From the NCBI GenBank assembly GCA_963678445.1, contig OY782877.1:4774001-4838000 (forward strand): DNA of 64,000 nt, written 5' to 3'. Source of the DNA: G963678445 sp963678445. Its GTDB lineage: Bacteria > Hydrogenedentota > Hydrogenedentia > Hydrogenedentales > G963678445. Below are positions 8,838-17,620 of the stretch, piece by piece. The notes below the pieces were generated by a model. The model saw only the letters and a list, made by a program, of their open reading frames with translations, ran no database searches and had not been told where the DNA came from. Numbering within the stretch: the first letter of the stretch is position 1; every line of letters starts with the position of its first letter. Made by a program: the position numbers and the translations under genes.

Positions 8838-8872
8838 GCATGCCGGTCGGCATGGTAGGGTCTTTCTCTTTT
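8838..8872 (+). promoter_or_regulatory. hairpin in the riboswitch expression platform
   Basis: CATGCC-GGTC-GGCATG (8839-8854) is a tetraloop hairpin followed by a pyrimidine-rich stretch (TCTTTCTCTTTTCTCTC). It may act as a weak terminator when B12 is bound. A second hairpin, TCGTTTTGAAACGA, lies just upstream at about 8786-8799. Confidence 0.45.
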
Positions 8873-8969
8873 CTCTCTTGGGGATGTCCTCTCTCCGTTT
8901 CATTCACGACGCGTTACGACAATAGTCGTCCAACGTGGGCTTGGAATTGAAAAGGAGAATCTTGACGCT

Positions 8970-11900
8970 ATGTATCTCGTACGCCCCCCTCATCTGACTG
9001 TATTTTGTCTTGCAACCGCCTTGGTTGCGTCCTGCCTGTTCGCGAACAGTTATGCGGCCAATCCAACTATCGACCATAGTGGACCGTATTCACAAGGAAC
9101 GGACACTACGCACGCCATTGATCCTGCGATTGCCAATGATGACGCTTCCATTCTGGCCTGGGTTACCGGGCATCTGAATTATTACCGGTCTGACGGTGAC
9201 ACTAATTATGCCGATCCAACAGCGGCGTATGGCAACCCTGCGGGTACGTTTGGCGTGGTTTCGCTGGGCGATTTGGATGCAGCACAAATTCTTAATGGTG
9301 ATCCTGTTGGTAAAATTACGCTGACTTTCGATATATCGATTGGCAACGATGCCGGCCATGACTTCGCCGTTTTTGAAAACGGTTTTGCAGCAGATTATTG
9401 TGAGCTCGCCTATGTAGAAGTTTCAACGGACGGCGTAGAGTTTGTCCGTTTTGAAAGTTACTACAATTACGCCACTGCACCTATTGGCGGTTATTCTTAC
9501 CTGGACGCTACAAAGGTATACAACCTGGCAGGAAAACATGCTGGCAATTTTGGAACGCCCTTTGATTTAGAGGAGTTGGCTGACAATACCAAGGTGGTAA
9601 ACGGCCTGGTTGATTTGAATGATATCAACTATATCCGTCTAATAGACATCCCTGGCGATGGAAGTTTCCTCGACTCAGAAGGACGGGGAATATACGATGC
9701 ATGGGTCACTTGGGGTTCGGGTGGTTTTGATCTGGATGCGGCCTGTGTACTGAATACTGCCACAGCAGATTTAACCGCCAGCCTGAATGGCAGTGATATT
9801 ACACAGGGAGCAACTACCTCGAATTCTCCACTTCATTTCACCATTACATTCAGCGAACCTGTCGTGAATCTTTCCGCAAGTGATATCACGGTAAGCAATG
9901 GAACGGCGGACGCTTTAACGGGAACAGGAACTAGCTGGAGTTTTGAAGTAATTCCGGGCGCTTTGGGTGAGGTCTCCGTGCAGCTTGGCGCTGCCAAGTG
10001 TCAATCTGACACCTATGGAGGAAAACAAAACAAAGCCTCCAACACTTTTTCGTTTACCGCGATTACTTCGGATACAACAGCGCCAACAGCTACGATTACG
10101 CCGGTTTCACCTAATCCTCGCAACACCGCGGTGAATAGCGTGGAAATTGTTTTCAGTGAGACCGTAAGTCATGTAGACGTAAACGATTTCACGCTAACGT
10201 GTAATGGCGGCACAAATCTGCTGACGGGTGCTGAAACGCTAAGCAGCACGGATAACATTACCTTCACGCTTGATGTGTCGGCCCTTACGACGACCGATGG
10301 CGCGTATGTTTTTGATGTCGCTGTTTCTGACATCACAGATACTGTGGGCAATCCGTTGGATGCGTCTGCACAAAGTAGCTGGACGATGACAACCACGGCT
10401 CCAGAACCCACTATCCTGCCTGTTTCTACACCTGCTTACACGGCAGTGACGTCTATTGGTATTCGGTTTGAAGAAGCGGTACAAAACTTCACGCTGGACA
10501 ACCTCACGCTTAGCTACGAGGGCGGTGCAAACTTGTTAACGGCAGCGCAAACCCTAACCTCTTCGGATGGGGGGAAAAACTGGAGCCTTGGCATTGGCGG
10601 ATTAACGAATACCCAAGGCGCATACACGCTGACGCTATTGCCCAATGGCATTGTGGACTTGGCTGGTAACGCCGTTACGGTTGGCGATACGCTCTCGTGG
10701 AGCAAAACCTTGGCGGTCGTGGGTGAAAATGGCTATACCATCGACGAATACTATGCCAATCCCCATATATCTAACTTTACGCTGGTTAGTTTTGACTGGG
10801 ACAACAACGGCGCCCTCTACTACTCCACCGGAAACTACTCAGCTGAGGCGTTTTCGGTATACCAGTACGACGGTGGCGTTCCCAATGCCATCTACAGCCA
10901 ACCTGGTCTTTTCCCCGGTTCCCGTGTTACCCGGATTGGCTCGCAAATCTATTTCAATGACGGCGGCGATTATAGCCGCATGAGTTACAATGGCTTCCGA
11001 TACGATCCCGCTACGGGTGGAGCAGCAGTCGCGGTATGGGACGATACGAATCCGGTTTATGACTGGGGACTGAATACCTACAACGGCGAAACCGACATTC
11101 TATATGCCGGTGCGGATGGATGGGGCCCCACGTCGCTCTATTATGCGACTTTGGACGCCAACGGCGACTTCACTTCTTTCCCGGCCATTCATTTGGGAGA
11201 GATTGGCGGCTCAAGCGGTCCAGTGTCTGCCGATACGCAAGGCAACCTGTTTTATGCGGATGGTTATGCAAGCCCCCCCTGCATTTACCGCTGGACGGCT
11301 GCGGAAGTAACTGCGGTTATTCAAGCCCCCGCTTTGAATAGCCTGCTTCCCGATGGACATACCTGGGCGACCATTGAGGGAGCTGCATCGGGAGCCACAG
11401 GTATGGTCGTTGATGGGGCCGGTAATGTTTACCTTAGCGCGACTTCCTGGACTGCGCCCAGTGAACTGCGGGTTTATCACAACGACCCTTGTACCGGGAA
11501 CTATACAGACTATGAAGTTATCGCTACATATACTGGACGTATGGAAACCGTACGCTTACGTGACGGTAAAGTCTTTGTCAGCTGCGACCAAGGTATTTAC
11601 AGCAGCAATCTGACGCCACAGGTCTGTTATACTCGCGTCATCGATACACCTGCAGAGGATGCCGAAACAGTCACCTTTGAGATCGCTTTTACGGAACCGG
11701 TATCAGGACTCGCCTCCGACTTGAGTAATTTCGAATTGATTACCCAAGCGACCGGTACCATGGTACAGACGCCATATCTGATTGCCGACTCCCTAAGCAC
11801 TACAGATAACACCGTCTACACCGTTGAAGTGAATACCGGCATCTTTGAAGGTACCCTTTCCCTCAACGTAGGGGCAGGTGGTGCTATTGTCGATGCAGAC

Positions 11901-12341
11901 GGTGCAGCGATTGCAGACGATTTTGTCGCTTGTGATACCTTTACCGTGGATACGCTAGTGCCGCTACTCGTTTCCCCTGTGGGTGAGACGCATAAGACCG
12001 TTACCGAAAATGATACGGTCAGCTTTGAGGTTTTAGCGACCGGCATCTCTGGCACGGTGAGTTACCAATGGTTCAAAAAAGGAGAAAGTAACAAAGCGGC
12101 GGATACAGCAATCGGTGAAGATAGCTCGACATTCACCTTGGCCAGCGTCCAGTTGGAAGACGCTGGCAGCTATTACTGCCGGGTTTCGGACGCTGCGGAG
12201 ACGGTCGACTCGACCCTTTTCACGCTTGAAGTATCAGCATGTGTACCTGTGAAAAACACGCTGACACTTGTTATCCTGACACTTTCTTTAAGCCTCTTGG
12301 GTGTTGCAGCAATGCGAAAACGTCACGCTGCAAAACAATAA
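8970..12341 (+). CDS. B12-riboswitch-controlled surface protein with probable beta-propeller
   Basis: A 1123-residue exported protein. Signal peptide to about residue 30 (ALVASCLFANSYAA). Residues ~35-260 form a domain with DFAVFENGF, YVEVSTDG and WGSGGFDLDA, related to the N-terminus of the next gene. Residues ~265-585 hold three Ig-like repeats (FTITFSEPV, VEIVFSETV, IGIRFEEAV). Residues ~587-885 look like a beta-propeller, with repeated blade-like strands (GALYYSTGN, GSQIYFNDG, GNLFYADG, GNVYLSATS, GKVFVSCD). Another Ig-like repeat, an I-set Ig domain (LEDAGSYYC) and a C-terminal tail (VPVKNTLTLVI, helix, RKRH) follow. AAGGAG lies 13 bases before the ATG. Its riboswitch suggests a cobalamin-related role; surface B12 binding analogous to BtuG of Bacteroides is my inference, not shown. 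Confidence 0.75.
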   Translation: MYLVRPPHLTVFCLATALVASCLFANSYAANPTIDHSGPYSQGTDTTHAIDPAIANDDASILAWVTGHLNYYRSDGDTNYADPTAAYGNPAGTFGVVSLGDLDAAQILNGDPVGKITLTFDISIGNDAGHDFAVFENGFAADYCELAYVEVSTDGVEFVRFESYYNYATAPIGGYSYLDATKVYNLAGKHAGNFGTPFDLEELADNTKVVNGLVDLNDINYIRLIDIPGDGSFLDSEGRGIYDAWVTWGSGGFDLDAACVLNTATADLTASLNGSDITQGATTSNSPLHFTITFSEPVVNLSASDITVSNGTADALTGTGTSWSFEVIPGALGEVSVQLGAAKCQSDTYGGKQNKASNTFSFTAITSDTTAPTATITPVSPNPRNTAVNSVEIVFSETVSHVDVNDFTLTCNGGTNLLTGAETLSSTDNITFTLDVSALTTTDGAYVFDVAVSDITDTVGNPLDASAQSSWTMTTTAPEPTILPVSTPAYTAVTSIGIRFEEAVQNFTLDNLTLSYEGGANLLTAAQTLTSSDGGKNWSLGIGGLTNTQGAYTLTLLPNGIVDLAGNAVTVGDTLSWSKTLAVVGENGYTIDEYYANPHISNFTLVSFDWDNNGALYYSTGNYSAEAFSVYQYDGGVPNAIYSQPGLFPGSRVTRIGSQIYFNDGGDYSRMSYNGFRYDPATGGAAVAVWDDTNPVYDWGLNTYNGETDILYAGADGWGPTSLYYATLDANGDFTSFPAIHLGEIGGSSGPVSADTQGNLFYADGYASPPCIYRWTAAEVTAVIQAPALNSLLPDGHTWATIEGAASGATGMVVDGAGNVYLSATSWTAPSELRVYHNDPCTGNYTDYEVIATYTGRMETVRLRDGKVFVSCDQGIYSSNLTPQVCYTRVIDTPAEDAETVTFEIAFTEPVSGLASDLSNFELITQATGTMVQTPYLIADSLSTTDNTVYTVEVNTGIFEGTLSLNVGAGGAIVDADGAAIADDFVACDTFTVDTLVPLLVSPVGETHKTVTENDTVSFEVLATGISGTVSYQWFKKGESNKAADTAIGEDSSTFTLASVQLEDAGSYYCRVSDAAETVDSTLFTLEVSACVPVKNTLTLVILTLSLSLLGVAAMRKRHAAKQ

Positions 12342-12352
12342 CAAACCCAGGC

Positions 12353-12389
12353 AGAGCCGGGGAGCTTTTCCAGTTCCCTCCCCGGCTCT
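12353..12389 (+). terminator. intercistronic hairpin, partial terminator
   Basis: Perfect 12-bp stem AGAGCCGGGGAG (12353-12364) / CTCCCCGGCTCT (12378-12389) with a 13-base loop, followed by only a weak U-tract (TTGTCTGTT). It sits between the two B12-controlled surface genes and may lower readthrough into the second one or stabilise the first message. Confidence 0.7.
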
Positions 12390-12427
12390 TGTCTGTTAAA
12401 TTAAAAATAAAAGTAAGGATCAAGATC

Positions 12428-14557
12428 ATGAAGCTTCAGTCCCACCCCCGGTATACGTTCTTTTGGGGCATGCTCTTTTTCATCACTACCATATTTTACG
12501 GTCATGCAGCAGCCGAAGACCCTTGGGCGGATGAGGTACTGGACTACAATGCCATCGATCCTAATCTTGGTTTTGACACGCCCCAGAAAACCTTGGGGGA
12601 ACCGGTAGGTGGCGGCACCTATGCCCCAAATAACACCAGCCTGCACTCGGTGGGACGTCCCGGTCCCGCGCCCGGTAGCTTTATCACGCTGAAATTCAAC
12701 ACACCGGTAACAGACGATCCTCGTAATCCAATGGGATTGGATTGTATCGTTTTTGGTAACGGTTTTTGGGTCGGCGGCAATCCAGAACGCAAGTGGATTG
12801 AAGCCGGATTAATCGAAATTAGCACAGATATAAATGGAAATGGTTTGGCGGACGATCCTTGGTATCTCATTCCAGGGAGCCGCAATCTGGACCGTTCCGT
12901 CTTGCCTGCGGGCATTCCCAATACCGAACCTTATCTGGCGGGCAATGTGCTTAATTCCGGCCCCGACAATGTGGAATACAATTGGGGCTATGCGGAATTA
13001 ACGCCAACGCAGTTTAAATATCTGGACAATTACGTGCGTCCCGATGATCCTAAAGAAGTCGGCCTTAGTTCAGGAAGTGGCGGCGGCGACGCCTTTGATA
13101 TTGCCTGGGCGGTAAAGGACGATGGTTCTCCAGCGAACCTTAGCCAGATTGATTTTGTACGCATCTCCGCTTTTATTGCGCAAGACGACCCTACTTTTGG
13201 ATTTATCACCCCGGAAATTGATGCTCTTGCTGATGTAGCGCCAGATCTGGATGAAGATGCGGATGGCATTCTGGACGAATACGAAACCCGGGTAGCAAAC
13301 ACCGACCCTTCACGTCCTGAGAGCACTGTCTTGGCGCTGGAAATTCCGCCGCAGGAAGGCGACAGCGCTGCTGGTGCAGAACTGGGAACGGCAGCAGATG
13401 CTTACGGCAACCGCGTCACCTTATATTCCAGTGGATTGCGTAGTGGCTTTCGCGCATATAATTGCATGGTGGACATTCTATCTATCGACGATCCAGCCCC
13501 TATTGCTGGTATTACGGACAAGATTAAAAGTAGCGCCTGCCGCGATTTCCGTAGTAGCGAGACTGATTTTGAGGCAGCGCAAATTCAGGATGCAGAATTC
13601 ACTATAGCCTATAGCGCTGCTGAAATTGTGGGACTGGATGAAGCGGAATTGCAACCGTATCGCTTTGATGGGCTGAATTACACTCAGGAAGGTATTTCCG
13701 CTATCACCAAAGAAGTGAGCGAAAATCAGCTTACCTTCCGTAGTCGCTATGCAGGCATCTTTCTTTTAGCATCCATTGCGGGTGACGGTGACACGCAATC
13801 TTCCGCAGGAAAAATAACGCTCCACGCGACACCGGATTTTGCCGTGGTGGGTGAACCCGGCACAGCGGTCACCGTTACCAGTGAAGCAATTGAATTACTG
13901 GACGAAAGCATTGCGCCTGAGGGCATGTACTTTACCGTGTCTACTACGTTGGGCCTTGTCACAAGCGCCGACGCTGACCCAACAACGGAAGGCATTCAGG
14001 TTGCAGCGACGGAAGGAAGGATTACCTTTACCGTTCAAGGTACTACACAATCGGGTACTGCCACCTTTGCCGCAGCTTCTTTAAACGGCGCTGTACACGG
14101 TTCGCTCCCCTATCCTTTCCATGCCGGCATGCCCGTCTCCAGCGTTGAGATCTACAAAATTGATCCTGCTGCCACCGCTCCCGGTCCAGTGCATTTCATG
14201 ACCAGTCCCATGACGGACATGTACGGCAACCCGCTCGATGATGGCGCAGTGGTGACGTTGGTGGCTCAAGGGGGTTCTATTCTCACCCCAGATGTACAAC
14301 CTACTGTCACTGGACACCAACTTAGCATACATGACGGTATCGCTGAATTTTCTGTACGCGTATATACCACCGATGAGCATGACACAGAGATGTTGCATCT
14401 GGAGCTGTATGCAGATGAAAACGAGACGTTCCTGCTAGAACAGGATGACTTTATACTAGACGTAGTCGAAATGCCCCTGTTGTCGACATATACGCTGCTT
14501 CTACTGGTGCTGTGCATTCTGGTTTGTCGGCACTACTGCCGCAAACGCTCCACTTGA
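12428..14557 (+). CDS. Second surface protein of the B12-riboswitch cluster
   Basis: About 709 residues. The start at 12428 follows AAGGA by 8 bases and opens a signal peptide (FFITTIFYGHAAAEDPW). An upstream in-frame ATG at 12239 would overlap the previous gene by 100 bases and is rejected. Residues ~30-270 contain LDCIVFGNGFW, LIEISTDINGNGLADDPWY and SGGGDAFDIAW, matching in order the DFAVFENGF/VEVSTDG/GGFDLDA landmarks of the preceding protein. A calcium-loop-like DEDADGILDEYE follows, then beta-rich segments of unknown family, and a C-terminal tail (MPLLSTYTLLL, helix, RKRS). Same-strand, close spacing (86 bases) argues for co-transcription from the B12-controlled promoter. Function unknown. 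Confidence 0.75.
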   Translation: MKLQSHPRYTFFWGMLFFITTIFYGHAAAEDPWADEVLDYNAIDPNLGFDTPQKTLGEPVGGGTYAPNNTSLHSVGRPGPAPGSFITLKFNTPVTDDPRNPMGLDCIVFGNGFWVGGNPERKWIEAGLIEISTDINGNGLADDPWYLIPGSRNLDRSVLPAGIPNTEPYLAGNVLNSGPDNVEYNWGYAELTPTQFKYLDNYVRPDDPKEVGLSSGSGGGDAFDIAWAVKDDGSPANLSQIDFVRISAFIAQDDPTFGFITPEIDALADVAPDLDEDADGILDEYETRVANTDPSRPESTVLALEIPPQEGDSAAGAELGTAADAYGNRVTLYSSGLRSGFRAYNCMVDILSIDDPAPIAGITDKIKSSACRDFRSSETDFEAAQIQDAEFTIAYSAAEIVGLDEAELQPYRFDGLNYTQEGISAITKEVSENQLTFRSRYAGIFLLASIAGDGDTQSSAGKITLHATPDFAVVGEPGTAVTVTSEAIELLDESIAPEGMYFTVSTTLGLVTSADADPTTEGIQVAATEGRITFTVQGTTQSGTATFAAASLNGAVHGSLPYPFHAGMPVSSVEIYKIDPAATAPGPVHFMTSPMTDMYGNPLDDGAVVTLVAQGGSILTPDVQPTVTGHQLSIHDGIAEFSVRVYTTDEHDTEMLHLELYADENETFLLEQDDFILDVVEMPLLSTYTLLLLVLCILVCRHYCRKRST

Positions 14558-14560
14558 GTC

Positions 14561-15454
14561 ATGATACAAAGAAATTACGAAAAAGAAGGCGGATTTACAC
14601 TAATCGAGTTGCTGGTGGTCATTGGAATCATCGGTATATTAGCCGCGCTGCTATTACCTGCTTTATCCCGTGCACGCATGCAGGCACTATCCGTCCAGTG
14701 CGTCAACAATCTGCGGCAACTCTTCCTGGCGAACACCATGTACGCAGCAGAGCACCACGGACATTATGCGCCTGCGGCTGCAGACATGTACGATTTTTTG
14801 CTGCCGGACGCTGAACCGGATAATTTTGGAGGACGCCGTCGTTGGCACGGTGTACGGGAAACGCCGAATCAGCGGAGCGTCTTTGATTATCGACAAGGCC
14901 CCCTCTTTGAATATCTGACGGACGGACGCGTAAAAGAATGCCCTGTCTTTTTTGAATACCGCACCCACGCTGAAAACCCCAACGCTTTCGAAGCAGGCAC
15001 TGGCGGCTATGGGTACAACATGGCCTACGTAGGGTCTATGCTTAGTATTGAAAAAGATCCCGTAAAGGCATGTCGCAAAGGCATGCTGGATGTACGTATT
15101 AAAGATCCTGCAAACACGATCATGTTTGCCGATGCCGCGCTACCGCAAGAAAACCATCTTATTGAATACAGTTTTGTCGAACCCCCAAAAACGGTTTCCT
15201 ACAAATATCCGCATGGAGAACCGGGCGACTATTTCATGTCACCGTCGCTCCACTTCCGCCATTACAACCGTGTGAATGTAATCTGGTGCGACGGGCACAT
15301 CAGCAGCGAACGCTGGGGGTGGGCTCCTGAAGAAAATGCCTATGGCGCTAAAAACGCCCAATGGCGAGTAGGATGGTTTGGCCCAGAGAATAATAAATAC
15401 TTTGACTATTCACTGGATGTCGCATCTTTCTCAGAGGCGGAATCCTCTCGCTGA
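14561..15454 (+). CDS. Prepilin-type cleavage/methylation protein with H-X9-DG motif
   Basis: A 297-residue protein with a type IV prepilin-like N-terminus: GGFTLIELLVVIGIIGILAA, processed after the Gly before Phe by a prepilin peptidase, with Glu at +5. The C-terminal half holds HYNRVNVIWCDG, the H-X9-DG signature seen in large families of such pseudopilins in planctomycetes and lentisphaerae. ATG lies 3 bases after the stop of the preceding gene, so it belongs to the B12-riboswitch operon by position. Its 3' end overlaps the convergent PAS gene by 49 bases. Individual function of these proteins is mostly unknown; secretion or surface display is likely. Confidence 0.87.
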   Translation: MIQRNYEKEGGFTLIELLVVIGIIGILAALLLPALSRARMQALSVQCVNNLRQLFLANTMYAAEHHGHYAPAAADMYDFLLPDAEPDNFGGRRRWHGVRETPNQRSVFDYRQGPLFEYLTDGRVKECPVFFEYRTHAENPNAFEAGTGGYGYNMAYVGSMLSIEKDPVKACRKGMLDVRIKDPANTIMFADAALPQENHLIEYSFVEPPKTVSYKYPHGEPGDYFMSPSLHFRHYNRVNVIWCDGHISSERWGWAPEENAYGAKNAQWRVGWFGPENNKYFDYSLDVASFSEAESSR

Positions 15455-16104
15455 GCATTTCGCTTCATTAACTCTGGATACAACTTTTGCATGCATTCAG
15501 GACAGATGCCATGGGTAATCATAGCTTCCGAATGGGTGGACAAGTACTGATCCACATCCTCCCAATACCCCTCGTCATCACGCACCCGTTTACAATTGGC
15601 GCAAATAGGCAGTAAACCCGAAAGCCTTTTTACTTCGCCCAACGCGGTCTTCAATTCATCAATCAAACGGTTACGTTCCTGCTCCAACGCAACCCGTTCG
15701 CTACAATCCCGCATCACATAGAGAATCGCACGTGTCCCCTGCCACGGCATCACCGCTACGGTGACATCGATCATGCAGGTTTCCCCATCCCGTTTCAAAA
15801 AACGATATGGCCCCAGCACCGCATCCAACGCTATCTCTTTTTCATTTATTTCCGGCGCTATTTCTGCCGCCACTGTCGAAAAAATCTTCCCCTGCACTTC
15901 CTCGACACGGTAGCCCAACACCCACTCTACAGCGCTGTTAACGAAGAGGATGCGACGTGTTTCCGCCTCTATAACAAAAATCGCATCTGAAAAAGCCTCC
16001 ACGACCACCGCTAACTGTTCCGATGTCAATTGTTGCATCGTAGCAAGCACCCTTTCCCGGCTGGAGACGCGCTTCGAGCGCTTCCCCGCATCATACTTTT
16101 TCAT
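15406..16104 (-). CDS. PAS-domain signalling protein with C-terminal cysteine cluster
   Basis: A 232-residue cytoplasmic sensor-like protein. A PAS domain spans residues ~35-145 (SDAIFVIEAETRRILFVNSA, VLGYRVEEVQGK), with a PAC-like end, then a short coiled coil (LEQERNRLIDELKTALGEV) and a C-terminal segment SGLLPICANCKRVRDDEGYW...HGICPECMQKLYPEL. This CxxCK...GICPxC block is common at the end of PAS/response-regulator proteins and may bind a metal. No output enzyme domain is present, so it probably works through protein contacts. The first residues are basic. The ligand is unknown. Confidence 0.85.
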   Translation of the reverse strand: MKKYDAGKRSKRVSSRERVLATMQQLTSEQLAVVVEAFSDAIFVIEAETRRILFVNSAVEWVLGYRVEEVQGKIFSTVAAEIAPEINEKEIALDAVLGPYRFLKRDGETCMIDVTVAVMPWQGTRAILYVMRDCSERVALEQERNRLIDELKTALGEVKRLSGLLPICANCKRVRDDEGYWEDVDQYLSTHSEAMITHGICPECMQKLYPELMKRNAQREDSASEKDATSSE

Positions 16105-16149
16105 ATCGACTTCCTTGTAAGGGTATCATAGGGGAGGCATAGCCGCACG

Positions 16150-17511
16150 TCAATGCGTAATCTTGGCCAACGCATCCTCCGCAGCTTTGATCAAAACGGG
16201 TTTGGTCGGCGCTGTGGTCAATAACGGATGGGTGCCAATTTGAAAAGAAATAAGCTCGTACACCGTAACATGCTTCTGGATGGCGAGAGCCAACGTATTG
16301 ATAAGTTCGCCGACCGATTTTCCACCACAAACCTCTCCGCCAATAATCTGACCCGAATCCGGCATGACCGTAATCTTAATGGCCAGAGGAGCAGCGTCCG
16401 GAATCGTACCGGGATGTCGGTCAATATCCTGAAACGAGCCAATAATGTAATCAATATTATCCTGTTGGACAATTTTTTCAAAAGCACCCGCCGATGCAAA
16501 GGCAACACCATTAAGCTCAGTAGAAAATACCGACAGTGTGCCCGGAAAGTTGCGTTTGATGCGAATCTTTCTCAAATTATGTCCAAGAACACGCGCTTCT
16601 GCTGCGGCTGTAGAGGCCAGCATAATATTATCTGTGCGCCCAGTAATAAAACCGCACGTCTGGGCGCAATCCCCCACCGCATAGACTCCAGCTACAGGGG
16701 TACGCAGGTAATTGTCGACAACAATCTGATCGTGCTTGTTCAAATCGATACCCGCTGCCGCCGCAATCTCGGTGTTAGCCTGATAGCCCATAGCAACTAC
16801 CACCAGATCAGCAGCCAACGTGCTTCCGTCTTCCAGACGTATGCCCGTGGCACGATCATCTTTCCCTAAAATCTCTGTCACCTGCGATTGTGCGTGAAGA
16901 TGTATCGAAGTCTGACGCAATGTCTCATCAATACGTTTTGCGAAGTCTTCCGAAAACGAACGCTGCAGGCAGTATTGCGCTCTGTACACCAAATGAACTT
17001 CTTTTTGAGGATCTTTGGCAAGTTGTTCCGCCAATTCCACCGCCGTAAAGCCAGAGCCGAGAACAACAATCCGTTTTACAGCATCGGCCTGTTCCTTCAG
17101 AGCCCTTATACCCGCATAGGATTTGGGTACATAGGCGACTCCCTGTTTTAAATCGTATCCCTTAAGAAAAGAGGGGCGCACAGGGCGCGACCCGGTCGCA
17201 AAGACCAACTTTTCAAAGCCAAACTCATCTCCAGAGGCCACTGTAATTGTGCGACTTTTTACATCGACCTTCGTAACGGAATCGATACACAATTCCCCCC
17301 CGAGATCAACAAAGGGTTTAGGACCCATGACATTTTTATCCACCTCCCCTAAGTCATGGAAAACATAGGGAATGCCACAAGGCACCATACTCCTGGGCTC
17401 CTGTGTAACCATAAGCATCTTCATGTCCTGATGCTGTTTCTTAGCCGTTGCTGCAGTAACAATGCCTGAGGGACCACCGCCGATTACAATCACATCATAG
17501 GTTTTCATCAT
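16150..17511 (-). CDS. FAD/NAD(P)-dependent pyridine nucleotide-disulfide oxidoreductase (CoA-disulfide reductase/NADH oxidase-like)
   Basis: A 453-residue flavoprotein. The N-terminal FAD-binding motif is VIVIGGGPSGIVTA; the NAD(P)-binding motif is RIVVLGSGFTAVELAEQL (about 145-165); the second FAD motif is VYAVGDCAQ (near 275). SMVPCGIPY near residue 43 supplies the single active-site Cys typical of the Nox/CoA-disulfide reductase branch. The C-terminal dimerisation domain is present. Two adjacent ATG codons can start it (17511 or 17508), preceded by AGGA. Candidate roles are reduction of CoA disulfide, peroxide or polysulfide, or NADH oxidation. Confidence 0.88.
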   Translation of the reverse strand: MMKTYDVIVIGGGPSGIVTAATAKKQHQDMKMLMVTQEPRSMVPCGIPYVFHDLGEVDKNVMGPKPFVDLGGELCIDSVTKVDVKSRTITVASGDEFGFEKLVFATGSRPVRPSFLKGYDLKQGVAYVPKSYAGIRALKEQADAVKRIVVLGSGFTAVELAEQLAKDPQKEVHLVYRAQYCLQRSFSEDFAKRIDETLRQTSIHLHAQSQVTEILGKDDRATGIRLEDGSTLAADLVVVAMGYQANTEIAAAAGIDLNKHDQIVVDNYLRTPVAGVYAVGDCAQTCGFITGRTDNIMLASTAAAEARVLGHNLRKIRIKRNFPGTLSVFSTELNGVAFASAGAFEKIVQQDNIDYIIGSFQDIDRHPGTIPDAAPLAIKITVMPDSGQIIGGEVCGGKSVGELINTLALAIQKHVTVYELISFQIGTHPLLTTAPTKPVLIKAAEDALAKITH

Positions 17512-17620
17512 TAATTCCTGAGTCTGTTTTTTGTGCTATTAAAAGGACTCTCACAAATTCACTAAAAAGAATCATCCCCGTATAAAACCATGTTCAGCGG
17601 TACTTTATTCCCAAAACAAA

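Noticed and set aside
12239..12427. Earlier start for the second B12-cluster protein
   Set aside because: It would overlap the upstream gene by 103 bases and bury the signal peptide; ATG at 12428 has a good ribosome site.
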